64,000 bases of DNA from Streptomyces sp. SID8374 (GCF_009865135.1 NZ_WWGH01000001.1:4278001-4342000), one strand, 5' to 3'. Counted from the stretch's first letter, positions 14,844-23,923 are shown. The notes: generated by a model from the letters alone, not told the origin. Made by a program: numbers and translations.

Positions 14844-16165
14844 GCGCGGTTGTCTCCTTGTGTGCTGGTGCGGGTTCCTCGGTGGCGTGGAGCGATGACG
14901 CGGTTGTTGGGGTTGTCGCCGAGCGGTTCGCCGTTGAAGACGGTGGTCCTGCGGACCTCCCGCGTCCGGCGGTGCAGCTCTTCGGGCGAGTCCGCGGTGA
15001 CGACGACCATGGCGACCACGTCCAGCTGGTCGGCGCGGCCGCTCAGGGGCTGCCCGAAGGGTTTGGTGGCGCGGCCGTACTCGGTGCCGTCGGGGAAGGA
15101 CAGGTCCGTCATGACGGCGGCCCCCGGCGGCGGCAGGAGGAGCAGGTCGGCCGAGTTGCGCGGGGTCCGGTCCAGGAAGGCCAGGTCGGGGCGGATTCCG
15201 CAGGCGAGGTCGGTGAGCGGGACGGCGTAGTCGGTGCCGTATGCGTTGCCGATGCAGACGACCGCGCCGACGCCCGCGGTGCGCGGGTTGAAGTCGATCA
15301 GTTCCACGGGCCCTTCCTCGGGCACCATGACCTCGACGTGGGTCGGGCCGTGGGTGAGGCCCAGCGCCCGGTGGAAGGCGGTCACCCGGTCGACGATCTC
15401 TGTGTGGCGCGGATGCGCGTACGGGAAGCACACGCCGAGTTCGACTACCGGGTCGAGGGCGGAGACGTAGCGGCCGGTGATCCCGACGATGTGGACCTCG
15501 CCCTCGTGGACCAGGGACTCCACCGAGACCAGCTCGCCCTCCGCCCGCTCCTCCAGGACGAATGCGCCGTGCGCCTGGATGTACTCGCTCATCAGCGGGT
15601 TCGTCACGGTCACGGAGGCGGTCTCCTCGGCTGCCGAACGGAGTTCGTCCAGTGAGGCGACGGTGTGGCAGAGAGCGGAGCCGGTGCCGTTCGCCGGTTT
15701 GAGGACGGCCGGCCCGTCGAAGCCCCAGCTGTCCCAGGTCAGCGCCTTGTCGAGGGTGGTGGAGCGGAGTTCGGTGAGGCCTTCGGCGTGGAGGGCGCCG
15801 CGTACCAGCGCCTTGTCCAGGACCCGGGTCACCGTGGCGGCCGTGCTGGTGGGCAGACCGGAGCGCTCCCGGAGGACGGCTTCGGGGCGCAGGGCCCCCT
15901 CGAAGGCGGTGTAGGTGCCGGCCACTTCGTACCGGTCGAGTACGTCGTCGAGTAGGCGGCCGACCTCCGCGGTGTCGGTCCAGGTGGTGACCGCGACGAC
16001 TTCGTCGACCACGCCTTCCGGTACGGCGAAGGGGCCTTCGGTGAGCAGGGGGCCCTGGTTCAGGGCGATCACGTGGAAGCCCCGGCGCTTGGCCTCCCGG
16101 GCGACGAGGACCATGTGGTTGAGGAGTTCGAGCAGGACGAAGGCCGGTGGCTTGGCGTTCGGCAT
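14840..16165 (-). CDS. ATP-grasp amino-acid/peptide ligase
   Basis: 441 aa. Opens FVLLELLNHMVLVAREAKRRGFHVIAL, then PTSTAATVTRVLDKALVRGALHAEGL, the ATP-binding segment FDGPAVLKPANGTGSALCHTV, LMSEYIQAHGAFVLEE, and the metal-binding VELIDFNPRTAGVGAVVCIGNAYG. The pattern is that of carnosine-synthase/BL00235-like dipeptide ligases. The start at 16165 has GAGAGAG upstream; a GTG at 16186 overlapping the exporter stop is possible but lacks a ribosome site. This is one of three different ATP-grasp enzymes in the operon, pointing to stepwise amide assembly without NRPS modules. Confidence 0.83.
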   Translation of the reverse strand: MPNAKPPAFVLLELLNHMVLVAREAKRRGFHVIALNQGPLLTEGPFAVPEGVVDEVVAVTTWTDTAEVGRLLDDVLDRYEVAGTYTAFEGALRPEAVLRERSGLPTSTAATVTRVLDKALVRGALHAEGLTELRSTTLDKALTWDSWGFDGPAVLKPANGTGSALCHTVASLDELRSAAEETASVTVTNPLMSEYIQAHGAFVLEERAEGELVSVESLVHEGEVHIVGITGRYVSALDPVVELGVCFPYAHPRHTEIVDRVTAFHRALGLTHGPTHVEVMVPEEGPVELIDFNPRTAGVGAVVCIGNAYGTDYAVPLTDLACGIRPDLAFLDRTPRNSADLLLLPPPGAAVMTDLSFPDGTEYGRATKPFGQPLSGRADQLDVVAMVVVTADSPEELHRRTREVRRTTVFNGEPLGDNPNNRVIAPRHRGTRTSTQGDNRA

Positions 16166-16182
16166 GGAGGGCGTCTCTCTCT

Positions 16183-17472
16183 TCACTGGGCGGCCGGCGC
16201 TTCGACCGGAACGGGCTGGGCGGTGGGGGCGGTGGCCTGACGGCGGCTCTGCCGGCGCCTGCGCAGGAACTCCCAGCCCACGACCAGGGCCACGATGAGG
16301 GCGACATCGGCGTAGATGGCCTGAGTGATGCCGATGCCGTCCATGCCACGGGCGAAGACGAAGGCGAAGACGGCCATCAGGCTGTAGCCGATCGCGGTCT
16401 GCACGCCCACGACGGAGGAGACCTGGGAGTCGGGGGTGCGGGCGATCATCAGCTTGAACTGGTGGACCCAGACGACCTCGCCGCAGAGCACCATCACCGA
16501 GAACAGGGCCACGCTGAGGTGGATGTTCCCGCTCGCGCTCGGCATGGCCAGATAGCACAGGGCGGCCAGGGCGACAGCCGTCAGGTTCACGGCGTTCTCG
16601 TTCGCCGGGGTGATTTTCCCGCGGCGGTTGAAGAACTGGTAGACGAAGATGCCGGCCATGATGCTGACCGATTCGAAGGTGAAGAACAGGGCGGTGCCCG
16701 ACTCGCCCCAGTGGAACCAGACTTCGGGAATGACCGTGATCAGGGATTCGTACGTAGCCTGGAAAGCGGTCACCGACAGCACGATGTAGAAGACGGCTGT
16801 TCCGACGGTGTCCTCACGTGCCATCAGGGAAAGCGCGCCCCGCGCCCCGGAGAGACTGCCGCCCCCGCCCGCCGTGCGGGCCATGCGCAGGGACTCGTCC
16901 ATACGCTCCTGGTTCGGGCGGACGAACATCATCATGACCGCCGCCACCACGAAGGCGCCCGCGTCGATCCAGACGACGGCCGTGAAACCGACGTACTTCA
17001 GGATGAAGACGCCCACCGCTCCGGCCAGTGCCAGCGCCAGCGGGAGGCTGGAATTGAAGACCGGGGAGTACAGGTCGGTCTCCCGCTTGTCGAAGAACTG
17101 GACCAGTGCCTTGACCCGGGCGTTGCTGACGGCGCTCTTCAGCAGGGACCGCACGAAGATGAGGACGACCGCTCCGACGAACATGTCGGGGGCGAGGAAT
17201 CCCAGGAAGAGCAGGGTGACGCCCGCGGCGGCGATATTCAGTCTGATGAGCAGCGTCTTGGCGTTCTGCCGGTCGATGTACTGCGCGGCGAAAATTCCGA
17301 CGAACAGGTTGGCGATCCAGTCGGCAGCGAAGACGATCGCCGAAAGCGTCGCACTGCCGGTTTCCCGGAACACGTAAGCGGCATAGGAGATCATCAGCAG
17401 CTTTGAGCCGAACAGGGAAATAAAGGATGCCAGGAAGCTGAGGAGGAAGTTTCGGCGCATATAGACGCTCAT
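16183..17472 (-). CDS. MFS transporter, probable product exporter
   Basis: 429 aa with about 12 membrane helices, starting MSVYMRRNFLLSFLASFISLFGSKLLMISYAAYVF. A Q/R-rich cytoplasmic tail ends the protein. The layout resembles EntS/MFS_3 (antibiotic and siderophore efflux) proteins. First gene of the operon, transcribed divergently from the SARP regulator, with its stop 18 bp before the first ligase. It is the likely self-resistance/export gene of the cluster. Confidence 0.85.
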   Translation of the reverse strand: MSVYMRRNFLLSFLASFISLFGSKLLMISYAAYVFRETGSATLSAIVFAADWIANLFVGIFAAQYIDRQNAKTLLIRLNIAAAGVTLLFLGFLAPDMFVGAVVLIFVRSLLKSAVSNARVKALVQFFDKRETDLYSPVFNSSLPLALALAGAVGVFILKYVGFTAVVWIDAGAFVVAAVMMMFVRPNQERMDESLRMARTAGGGGSLSGARGALSLMAREDTVGTAVFYIVLSVTAFQATYESLITVIPEVWFHWGESGTALFFTFESVSIMAGIFVYQFFNRRGKITPANENAVNLTAVALAALCYLAMPSASGNIHLSVALFSVMVLCGEVVWVHQFKLMIARTPDSQVSSVVGVQTAIGYSLMAVFAFVFARGMDGIGITQAIYADVALIVALVVGWEFLRRRRQSRRQATAPTAQPVPVEAPAAQ

Positions 17473-17675
17473 GTCAGCTCGCTCTTTCCGGCAAAGGCCA
17501 TGGGGGGTTCGAAGGGTGCGCCGGCGGGCGTGTCCCGTCGTTGCACCGGAGTCTTTGCCAGGGCGATACCGACTGCGTTCCGGACCGGTACCGAAGCCGA
17601 TCGGGATCGGCCTAGAATCTGCCGGTCACGCTCCCTAACCTGGGGCAATGTCCTTGAGAGGGGGGTCTCGGCAGG
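17473..17675. promoter_or_regulatory. Divergent promoter region, biosynthetic operon and SARP gene
   Basis: The 203-bp intergenic stretch must hold both promoters. Small palindromes occur (TTCCGGACCGGTACCGAA and CCGATCGGGATCGG around 17577-17611), as does a CCTAGAATC that could serve as a -10 for the regulator. No clear SARP heptamer direct repeats were identified by eye. Confidence 0.4.
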
Positions 17676-20600
17676 ATGACGGAAATAGCCGAAGACGCGA
17701 TTAGGTTCAACATCCTTGGCTCATTGGAGTGTTGGCAGGAAAAGCAGCGCATCAGGCTCGGGGGGCCGACTCAGGAGCGGGTGCTGACGATGCTGCTGCT
17801 GGAGGCCGGGCGAGTGGTGACGGTCCCCCGGCTGATCGAGGCGGTCTGGGGGGACGCGCCCCCGGCCACCGCCGTCCAGCAGATCCGCAAGACGGTCGCC
17901 GATCTGCGGCGCCGCCTCCCCCGGGGAGCCGAGTACGTCGTCACCGAAGGGGCCGGATACCGGGCCGACATCGCGCCCGGCCAACTCGACCTGGACGCGT
18001 TCCGGCAGAACGTGCGGGATGCCGCGGCGGATGTCGCCGGGGGGCGGTCGGCCGACGCGGTGGAGAAGCTGGGCGCGGCTCTGGCGCTGTGGCGCGGAGG
18101 GGTGATGTGCGGTCACGGGGGTCCCGTGATCGACGCGGCCGCCACTGCCCTGGCGGAGCACCGGATCGCCGCCACCGAGCAGTTCTTCGAACTGCGGCTG
18201 GAGGCAGGCGAGAGCGGTGAGCTGGTCGGCGCGTTGCGTGAGGCCGTCGCCGAGCACCCGCTGCGGGAACGGCTGCGGGGCCGGCTCATCCTGGCCCTCT
18301 ACCGATCTGGCCAGCAGGCGGAGGCCCTCGCCGAGTACGGGCGGGTGCGGGAGCTGCTCGTCGAGGAGCTCGGCATCGACCCGGGCGCGGAACTGGCCCG
18401 CCTGCACGAGGACATCCTGCGGGGCAGCCCCGAACTCCTCGGCCCGGTGCCCGCGGTCCGGTCACCCGCTCCCCGGGCCCCGGCCCGCGCGACGCCCGGC
18501 ACCGGGGTCCCGGCGCCCCGCTCCCTCCCGTACGACCTGTCGGACTTCACCGGCCGGGAACGGGAGCTGGCCCAGTTGCTGGAGATGAGCTCCGCCGGGC
18601 GTACCGGGATCGTGGGGGTGGACGGCATGGGAGGCGCGGGCAAGTCGACGCTCGCCGTGCACGCCGCCTACCGGCTCGCCGACGACTACCCCGACGGCCT
18701 GCTCTACATCGACCTGTTCGGCTTCACCCCGGGCGAGCAGCCCCTCCAGCCCGCCGCCGTGGCCGACGCCCTGCTGCGGCAGCTGGGGGTCTCGGACGCG
18801 CAGATCCCCGACGACGACCGGGAGCGGTTCGCGCTGTGGCGGGCGTGGACCGCGGGCCGGCGGATTCTGCTGATCCTCGACAACGCCGCCGACACCGCCC
18901 AGGTGCGGCCCCTGCTGTCCGGCATGTCGCACGGGCTGGTCATCGTCGTCGGCCGGGTCCGCCTGCTGGATCTCGACGGCGCCCGGTGGCTCTCCCTCGG
19001 CAGCATGGAGCCCGAGCAGAGCGCGCTGATGCTGACCCGGACGCTGGGCGAGGCACGGGTGGCCGCCGAGCCGAGGGCGGCCCGCGCTCTCGCGCAGCTG
19101 TGCGGGCATCTGCCGCTCGCCCTGCGCATCGCCACCGCCCGGCTGCGGAACCGGCCGCACTGGACGTTGCAGTACTTCGTGGGCAGACTCCACGACGAGT
19201 CCCGCCTCCTCAAGGAGCTCTGCTCCAGCGAACGCAGCGTGGCCACCACCATCCAGATCTCCTACCAGGTGCTGGAACCGGGCCAGCGGCGCGCCTTCCG
19301 CCTGCTGGGGCTGCACCCCGGCACCGACATCGACGTGCACGCGGCGGCCGCCCTGTTCGGCATGAGCCCCCAGGACGCCGAGGCCATGCTGGAAGCGCTG
19401 CTGGACGTGCATCTGCTCCGGCAGACCTGCATGGGCGTGTACTCCTTCCACGACCTGGTCCGCAGCTTCGCCCGGGGGCCGTGGCTGACGACGCGGGAGG
19501 AGGAGCGGTATGCCGCGCTGGGAGGCCTGATCGACTACTACCTCGCGGCGTCGGACCGGGCCTGCCGGACGCTGTTCCCCGGCCGGGTGGAGTACGCGGC
19601 CGTGGCCGCCGGAGAGCCGCCGGAGCTGCCGCCCCTGGGGAGCCCCGCCGAGGCCGGGAAGTGGTTCGACCGGGAGCTGCGCGCCCTCCAGGCGGCCGTG
19701 ACCCTCGGCAGCGAGCGGGGCTTCCCCCGCCAGGCCGCCTACCTCGCCCGCAACACGGTGTTCCAGTTCCACCAGCGGGGCGACATCGTGGGGTACCGGG
19801 AGACCGGGGAGGCCGGTCTCCACGCGGCCCGCCTGGCGGGCGACCGCGTCGCGGAGGGGTTCAGTCTGCGGAACCTGATCGCGGGCCACTCGATGCGCGG
19901 GGAGTTCCGGAGCGCGGCGGAGTGCGGTGAGGCGGGGCTCGAACTCGTCAGGTCGGAGAACGACCGGCAGGACGAGGGCATCTACCTGGCGCAGGTGGGC
20001 TGGGCCTACTGCGCCCTGGGGCGCCTCGACGAAGGGCGGCGCGCCATGGAGCGTGCCGTCGCCCTGCTGAGGGAGACGGGGGAGGTCATGGAGGAGACCA
20101 TCGCGCTGTGCAACCTCAGCTCCGTGTACACCTGGCTGGGGCGGGCAGACGACGCGGTGGTCGCCGCCGAACGGTCCTTGCGGCTGAACCAGCAGGTGAA
20201 CCACGGGATGCACCGGGCCGGCGCGTTGAACGACCTGGCCATCGCCCACCTGTCCGGCGGCAATCTCCCGGAGGCGCTCGCGGCGCTGGACCAGGCCCTC
20301 GAACTGGGGGAGGAGGAGGCGACGCCCCGGAACCTCGCGCTCACCCACATCCTCACGGCCGACATCTGCCAGCGCGATGGGCGCGGTGAGCAGGCGCCCG
20401 CCTACGTGCGGTCGGGCCTGGACCTCGCCGAACCCCTGGCGACGCGGCCGTGGAAGTCCGAGATCGAGAACGTCGCCGGTCTCGTCCACCGGCGCAGGGG
20501 CGAGCACGACCTGGCGCTGGAACTGCACGGCCGGGCCCTGCGTCATGCCTCGGCGAGCGAGTACCGCATCCAGATGGCGTGGGCCTTCGACGGCCTGGCG

Positions 20601-20711
20601 CAGGCCCTGGACGGAGCCGGGGAGCACGCCTCGGCGGCGGAACACCGGCGGAGCGCGGACGAGCACTTCGAGGCCATGGGCGTCCCGGGCGGCAGCCGCA
20701 TGCGCCTCTGA
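17676..20711 (+). CDS. Large SARP regulator (SARP/BTAD - NB-ARC - TPR), AfsR-like
   Basis: 1011 aa. Residues 10-95 form the OmpR-type winged helix of SARPs (FNILGSLECW..., RVLTMLLLEAGRVVTVPRLIEAVWG, VQQIRKTVADLRRRLP). The BTAD domain runs to about 255 (ALYRSGQQAEALAEYGRVRELLVEELGIDPG). The NB-ARC ATPase follows, with P-loop GMGGAGKST near 320 and LLILDNAAD. From about 690 TPR repeats follow (ALNDLAIAHLSGGNLPEALAALDQALELG). GAGAGGGGGG precedes the start. As a cluster-linked, divergently transcribed SARP it is the probable activator of the operon to its left. Confidence 0.9.
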   Translation: MTEIAEDAIRFNILGSLECWQEKQRIRLGGPTQERVLTMLLLEAGRVVTVPRLIEAVWGDAPPATAVQQIRKTVADLRRRLPRGAEYVVTEGAGYRADIAPGQLDLDAFRQNVRDAAADVAGGRSADAVEKLGAALALWRGGVMCGHGGPVIDAAATALAEHRIAATEQFFELRLEAGESGELVGALREAVAEHPLRERLRGRLILALYRSGQQAEALAEYGRVRELLVEELGIDPGAELARLHEDILRGSPELLGPVPAVRSPAPRAPARATPGTGVPAPRSLPYDLSDFTGRERELAQLLEMSSAGRTGIVGVDGMGGAGKSTLAVHAAYRLADDYPDGLLYIDLFGFTPGEQPLQPAAVADALLRQLGVSDAQIPDDDRERFALWRAWTAGRRILLILDNAADTAQVRPLLSGMSHGLVIVVGRVRLLDLDGARWLSLGSMEPEQSALMLTRTLGEARVAAEPRAARALAQLCGHLPLALRIATARLRNRPHWTLQYFVGRLHDESRLLKELCSSERSVATTIQISYQVLEPGQRRAFRLLGLHPGTDIDVHAAAALFGMSPQDAEAMLEALLDVHLLRQTCMGVYSFHDLVRSFARGPWLTTREEERYAALGGLIDYYLAASDRACRTLFPGRVEYAAVAAGEPPELPPLGSPAEAGKWFDRELRALQAAVTLGSERGFPRQAAYLARNTVFQFHQRGDIVGYRETGEAGLHAARLAGDRVAEGFSLRNLIAGHSMRGEFRSAAECGEAGLELVRSENDRQDEGIYLAQVGWAYCALGRLDEGRRAMERAVALLRETGEVMEETIALCNLSSVYTWLGRADDAVVAAERSLRLNQQVNHGMHRAGALNDLAIAHLSGGNLPEALAALDQALELGEEEATPRNLALTHILTADICQRDGRGEQAPAYVRSGLDLAEPLATRPWKSEIENVAGLVHRRRGEHDLALELHGRALRHASASEYRIQMAWAFDGLAQALDGAGEHASAAEHRRSADEHFEAMGVPGGSRMRL

Positions 20712-20716
20712 CACGA

Positions 20717-20757
20717 AAGGCGGCTCCGCTCCCCGTGCCGGGGAGCGGAGCCGCCTT
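20717..20757. terminator. 19-bp perfect hairpin between convergent genes
   Basis: AAGGCGGCTCCGCTCCCCG (20717-20735) pairs exactly with 20739-20757 around a 3-nt loop, just past the SARP stop. It serves the SARP and the convergent small-peptide gene. Confidence 0.85.
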
Positions 20758-20768
20758 GTCCGGGTGCG

Positions 20769-20921
20769 TCAGTTACCGGCCTCGCGCGGGCCGTTGATGT
20801 CGCCCAGAACCGTTCGCTCCCCGTGCTGTCCCTCACTCAGACCGGCGTGGGCCGCTCCCCCGGTGATGAGGATCGCCGCCAGCGCGAGAATCCCCAGCGT
20901 TCCCGCCAGCTTGTGTCGCAT
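20769..20921 (-). CDS. Small secreted peptide
   Basis: 50 aa from the ATG at 20921, with GGGGGA seven bases upstream. A classic signal peptide is visible: MRHK, the hydrophobic core LAGTLGILALAAILITGGA, and a signal-peptidase-like AHA-G site near residue 26. The predicted mature part is only about 24 residues, acidic/polar with no cysteine (GLSEGQHGERTVLGDINGPR...). No family is recognised. It faces the SARP gene across a shared terminator. It could be a signalling peptide or a precursor fragment; longer starts at 20978 and 20942 lack a ribosome site. Confidence 0.65.
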   Translation of the reverse strand: MRHKLAGTLGILALAAILITGGAAHAGLSEGQHGERTVLGDINGPREAGN

Positions 20922-21116
20922 TTTTCCCCCTGCGTATTTCATGTCCATGTGTTGTGCGCTTCCTGCGAAACCGATCATGGGGGAGATCGGGTCCGAGCGA
21001 AATCCCTTCGGATACCGAATGGATACCGGCTGGAGGGTCCGGGGGAGCGGCCCAGAGGGCGGTCGGCCTGCCCAGGGCCCTTCGTCGAACCGCCCTCCGT
21101 CGTGCGACGCCTGGTT

Positions 21117-22628
21117 CTACGCCGGGTTCGCCGCCGCCACCCCCGGCGCCGGGTCCGGGGAGGCCGCGGCCTCCCCGAGCGGGGGCTTCGCCGTGCGTAC
21201 GGGGATGAGCGCCGCGACCACCGCCGCGGCCAGGCCCACCCCGCAGCCGATCAGCATCGCGACGCGGAAGCCGTTCTCGGAGGCGAGCTGGAAGCCGCTG
21301 AAGTCGGTGGTCATGCGGGCCAGGACCACGCCGATGACGGCCGCCGCGAACGATGTGCCGATGGAGCGCATCAGGGCGTTGAAGCTGTTGGCCGAGGCGG
21401 TCTCCGACTGGGGGACCGCGCTCATGATGAGGGCGGGCATGGCGCCGTAGGCGAAGCCGACGCCCGAGTTGCAGACGAGGGTGACGATCAGCAGGCTCCA
21501 CGGGGAGCCGGAGCCGATCAGGGGGACGGAGAGGCCGTAGCCGACGGCGATGAGGAGGCTGCCGACGGCCAGGGTGACCTTGGGGCCCTTGGCGGTGGAG
21601 AGCTTGGCGCCGAGCGGGGACATCGCCATCATCATCAGTCCGGCCGGGGCCATCCACAGGCCCATCGCCAGCATGGACTGGCCGAGGCCGTAGCCCGTCG
21701 CCTCGGGGAGCTGGAGCAGCTGGGGGACGACGAGGGACTGGGCGTACATCGCGAAGCCGACCAGGATCGAGGCCGTGTTCGTCATCAGGACCTGCGGGCG
21801 GGCGGTGACGCGCAGGTCGACCAGCGGGTCGCTCAGGCGCAGCTCCCACCAGCCCCAGGCGGGCAGCAGGACGAGCGCGGCGGCGAAGAGGGCGAGGGTC
21901 GTGGCGCTGCCCCAGCCCCAGTCGGCGCCCTTGGAGACGGCGAGCAGCAGGCAGATCAGGGCGGCGCCGAGGCCGATGGCGCCGGGCAGGTCGAAGCGGG
22001 TGCCCGCCCCGGCCGGGCGGTCGCCGGGGACCAGGGCCAGGATCAGTGCGCCGACGGCGAGGGCGAGTACGGCGACCACCCAGAACAGCACCCGCCAGCT
22101 GGTGTTCTCCGCGATGGCGGCGGCGAACGGCAGGCCGAGCGCACCGCCCACGCCCATCGACGCGCTCATGATCGCGATGGACGGGCCGAGCTTCTTCGCC
22201 GGGACGACGTCCCGCAGCAGGCTGATGCCGAGCGGCACCACGCCCATGCCGAGACCCTGGAGGCCGCGTCCGGCGATCATCGGGACCACGGACGAGGACA
22301 GGGCGCAGACCACCGAACCGAGGACCAGCGGTACGAGCGAGACGAGCAGCATGCGCCGCTTGCCGTACATGTCGCCGAGCCGTCCGGCGACGGGCGTCGA
22401 CACCGCGGCGGCCAGCAGGGTGGCGGTGATGACCCAGGAGGCGTTGGACGCGGAGGTGTCGAACAGCGTCGGCAGCTGCGCGATCAGCGGCACCACCAGG
22501 GTCTGCGTGAGCGCCGCCACGATGCCGGCGAAGGCGAGGATCCCGACGATGCCTCCGGGACCGGCCGCGGGTTCTGCCGGGCCGGCGGTCGGTCCTCCCG
22601 GCTGGGCTGCGGGCGGTGAACTCTCCAC
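21117..22628 (-). CDS. MFS multidrug efflux transporter (DHA2-like, 14 helices)
   Basis: 503 aa with a Pro/Ala-rich N-terminus and about 14 hydrophobic segments. The signature GRLGDMYGKRRMLL follows helix 2, and GRGLQGLGMGVVPLGISLLRDVVP with MSASMGVGGALGLPFAAAI corresponds to the antiporter motif region of EmrB/QacA-type exporters. Likely proton-coupled drug efflux. Divergent from a MarR-family gene across a short region full of palindromes, the usual repressor-pump arrangement. Confidence 0.88.
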   Translation of the reverse strand: MESSPPAAQPGGPTAGPAEPAAGPGGIVGILAFAGIVAALTQTLVVPLIAQLPTLFDTSASNASWVITATLLAAAVSTPVAGRLGDMYGKRRMLLVSLVPLVLGSVVCALSSSVVPMIAGRGLQGLGMGVVPLGISLLRDVVPAKKLGPSIAIMSASMGVGGALGLPFAAAIAENTSWRVLFWVVAVLALAVGALILALVPGDRPAGAGTRFDLPGAIGLGAALICLLLAVSKGADWGWGSATTLALFAAALVLLPAWGWWELRLSDPLVDLRVTARPQVLMTNTASILVGFAMYAQSLVVPQLLQLPEATGYGLGQSMLAMGLWMAPAGLMMMAMSPLGAKLSTAKGPKVTLAVGSLLIAVGYGLSVPLIGSGSPWSLLIVTLVCNSGVGFAYGAMPALIMSAVPQSETASANSFNALMRSIGTSFAAAVIGVVLARMTTDFSGFQLASENGFRVAMLIGCGVGLAAAVVAALIPVRTAKPPLGEAAASPDPAPGVAAANPA

Positions 22629-22713
22629 GGGGTGTCTCCTTCTCGCCCTTGCGGGCCTGGTGTGCCCGAGCGCGGTGTGCCGGACGGACGTTCAGCTAGG
22701 CAAGATACATTGA

Positions 22714-22748
22714 ATGTGCATCATGCACATCTTATGTATCATGCATAT
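22714..22748. promoter_or_regulatory. MarR-type operator palindromes
   Basis: ATGTGCAT-C-ATGCACAT (22714-22730) is a perfect 8+1+8 palindrome. Four bases on, ATGTATC-ATGCATAT (22734-22748) is a degenerate second copy, and GATACAT lies just upstream. The AT-rich tandem palindromes sit between the divergent pump and MarR genes, so bound repressor could shut both. Confidence 0.75.
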
Positions 22749-22776
22749 CTCGCGTGATATACCTGTACGCGTGGAC

Positions 22777-23226
22777 ATGCCCCTCGACCGGATCGAACGC
22801 GAGACCATGCTGCTCGGCCGGTACATGCACCTGCTCGCCCCGCGCGTCGAGTGGCGCCTCGACCGCAGCGCCTACATCCTGCTCAGCCGGATCGAGGTGG
22901 AGGGCCCCATGTCCATCAGCCAGCTCAGCGAGGCCTTCGGCCTGGACGCCTCCACCCTCAACCGGCAGACCGCCGCGATGCTCCGCGCCGGGGTCGTCGA
23001 GCGCATCCCGGACCCCGACGGGGGCATCGCCCGCAAGTTCGCCATCACCGACGAGGGCGCCCGCCGCCTCGACAGCGACCGCGAACGGAACGTGGCGGGC
23101 CTGGCGAAGGTCATGGCCGACTGGACGCCCGAGGAGGCGGAGCAGCTCGCCGTCTCGCTCAGCAGGCTGAACCTCTCCATCGAACGCCTCGACGGACGGC
23201 CCTGGCCGCGCGACTCCCGCGACTGA
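22777..23226 (+). CDS. MarR-family transcriptional regulator
   Basis: 149 aa from the ATG at 22777. A winged helix-turn-helix is clear: RSAYILLSRIEVEGPMSISQLSEAFGLDASTLNRQTAAMLRAGVVERIPDPDGGIARKFAITDEG, with dimerisation helices at both ends. Starts further upstream (22714, 22741) fall inside the operator palindromes and are rejected. The start here has a weak ribosome site, so leaderless translation is possible. It probably represses the divergent MFS pump and itself; the ligand is unknown. Confidence 0.85.
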   Translation: MPLDRIERETMLLGRYMHLLAPRVEWRLDRSAYILLSRIEVEGPMSISQLSEAFGLDASTLNRQTAAMLRAGVVERIPDPDGGIARKFAITDEGARRLDSDRERNVAGLAKVMADWTPEEAEQLAVSLSRLNLSIERLDGRPWPRDSRD

Positions 23227-23298
23227 CCCGTCCGGCGCTCTGGGGCCTGTCCTGGTGTACTGGAGGTACGGGCCCCGAGATGGATGGGGAGGGAGTTC

Positions 23299-23919
23299 AT
23301 GCGCCGCCGTCGTCTTCGTACGCTTCCCGAGGCGCTCGCCTGTGCCGGTGCCGCCGTCCTGCTCACCGTGGGAGCGGCCGCCGCCCCCGCCGACCGCACC
23401 GAACCCCGTACCGAGACCGCCGTCCTCGCGATCCCCGCCATCGGCGTCGAGGACCTGGACGTCGTGCCGTACGAGGGGACCACCGACGACGTCCCCGGCA
23501 GCCGGATCCAGGACCGGGGCGTCGCCTCCAGTCCGTACGGGGAGGAGGGCGGGGTCGGGCCGGGGGATGTCGGCAACTACCTCGTCACCGCGCACCGGCT
23601 GAGCGCCGGCGGCGTGCTGCGCGATCTGCCGGATCTCGGCAAGGGCGATCCCGTGTACGTGGTCGAGGACGGCACCCGGTACACGTACGAGATCACCGCC
23701 ACCCGGCAGACCTCCTTCCGCAGTGAGCGTTCGCTCGCCGAGCAGCGGGCCGAGGTGCCGGGGCGGCCCGGCGTGGAGCCGACCCGGGCGATGATCACGA
23801 TCTCCACCTGTGCGACCCCCGAGGACGACGCCGCCGGGAACTTCTGGCGGGACGGCCTCGGCAACCCCGAGCACCGGATCGACAAGGTGGGCGTGCTGGT
23901 GGCCGAGGAGCCCGACTAG
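23299..23919 (+). CDS. Class E/F-like sortase
   Basis: 206 aa; the start is at the second ATG because GGGAGGG precedes it. A basic N-terminus and one hydrophobic helix (ALACAGAAVLLTVGAAAA) anchor it. The sortase core has GNYLVTAHR (catalytic His), ITISTCATPEDD (catalytic Cys) and HRIDKVGVL (Arg). It would cleave a sorting signal and form an amide link. No LPXTG/LAXTG substrate gene is beside it, so its substrate is elsewhere or it is a housekeeping orphan. Confidence 0.8.
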   Translation: MRRRRLRTLPEALACAGAAVLLTVGAAAAPADRTEPRTETAVLAIPAIGVEDLDVVPYEGTTDDVPGSRIQDRGVASSPYGEEGGVGPGDVGNYLVTAHRLSAGGVLRDLPDLGKGDPVYVVEDGTRYTYEITATRQTSFRSERSLAEQRAEVPGRPGVEPTRAMITISTCATPEDDAAGNFWRDGLGNPEHRIDKVGVLVAEEPD

Positions 23920-23923
23920 ATCG

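Noticed and set aside
20823..22619. 598-codon plus-strand frame
   Set aside because: Antisense shadow of the MFS transporter; low-complexity Gly/Arg/Asp/His composition and no ribosome site.
22714..22776. Upstream start of the MarR gene
   Set aside because: It would place the start codon inside the operator palindromes and lacks a ribosome site.
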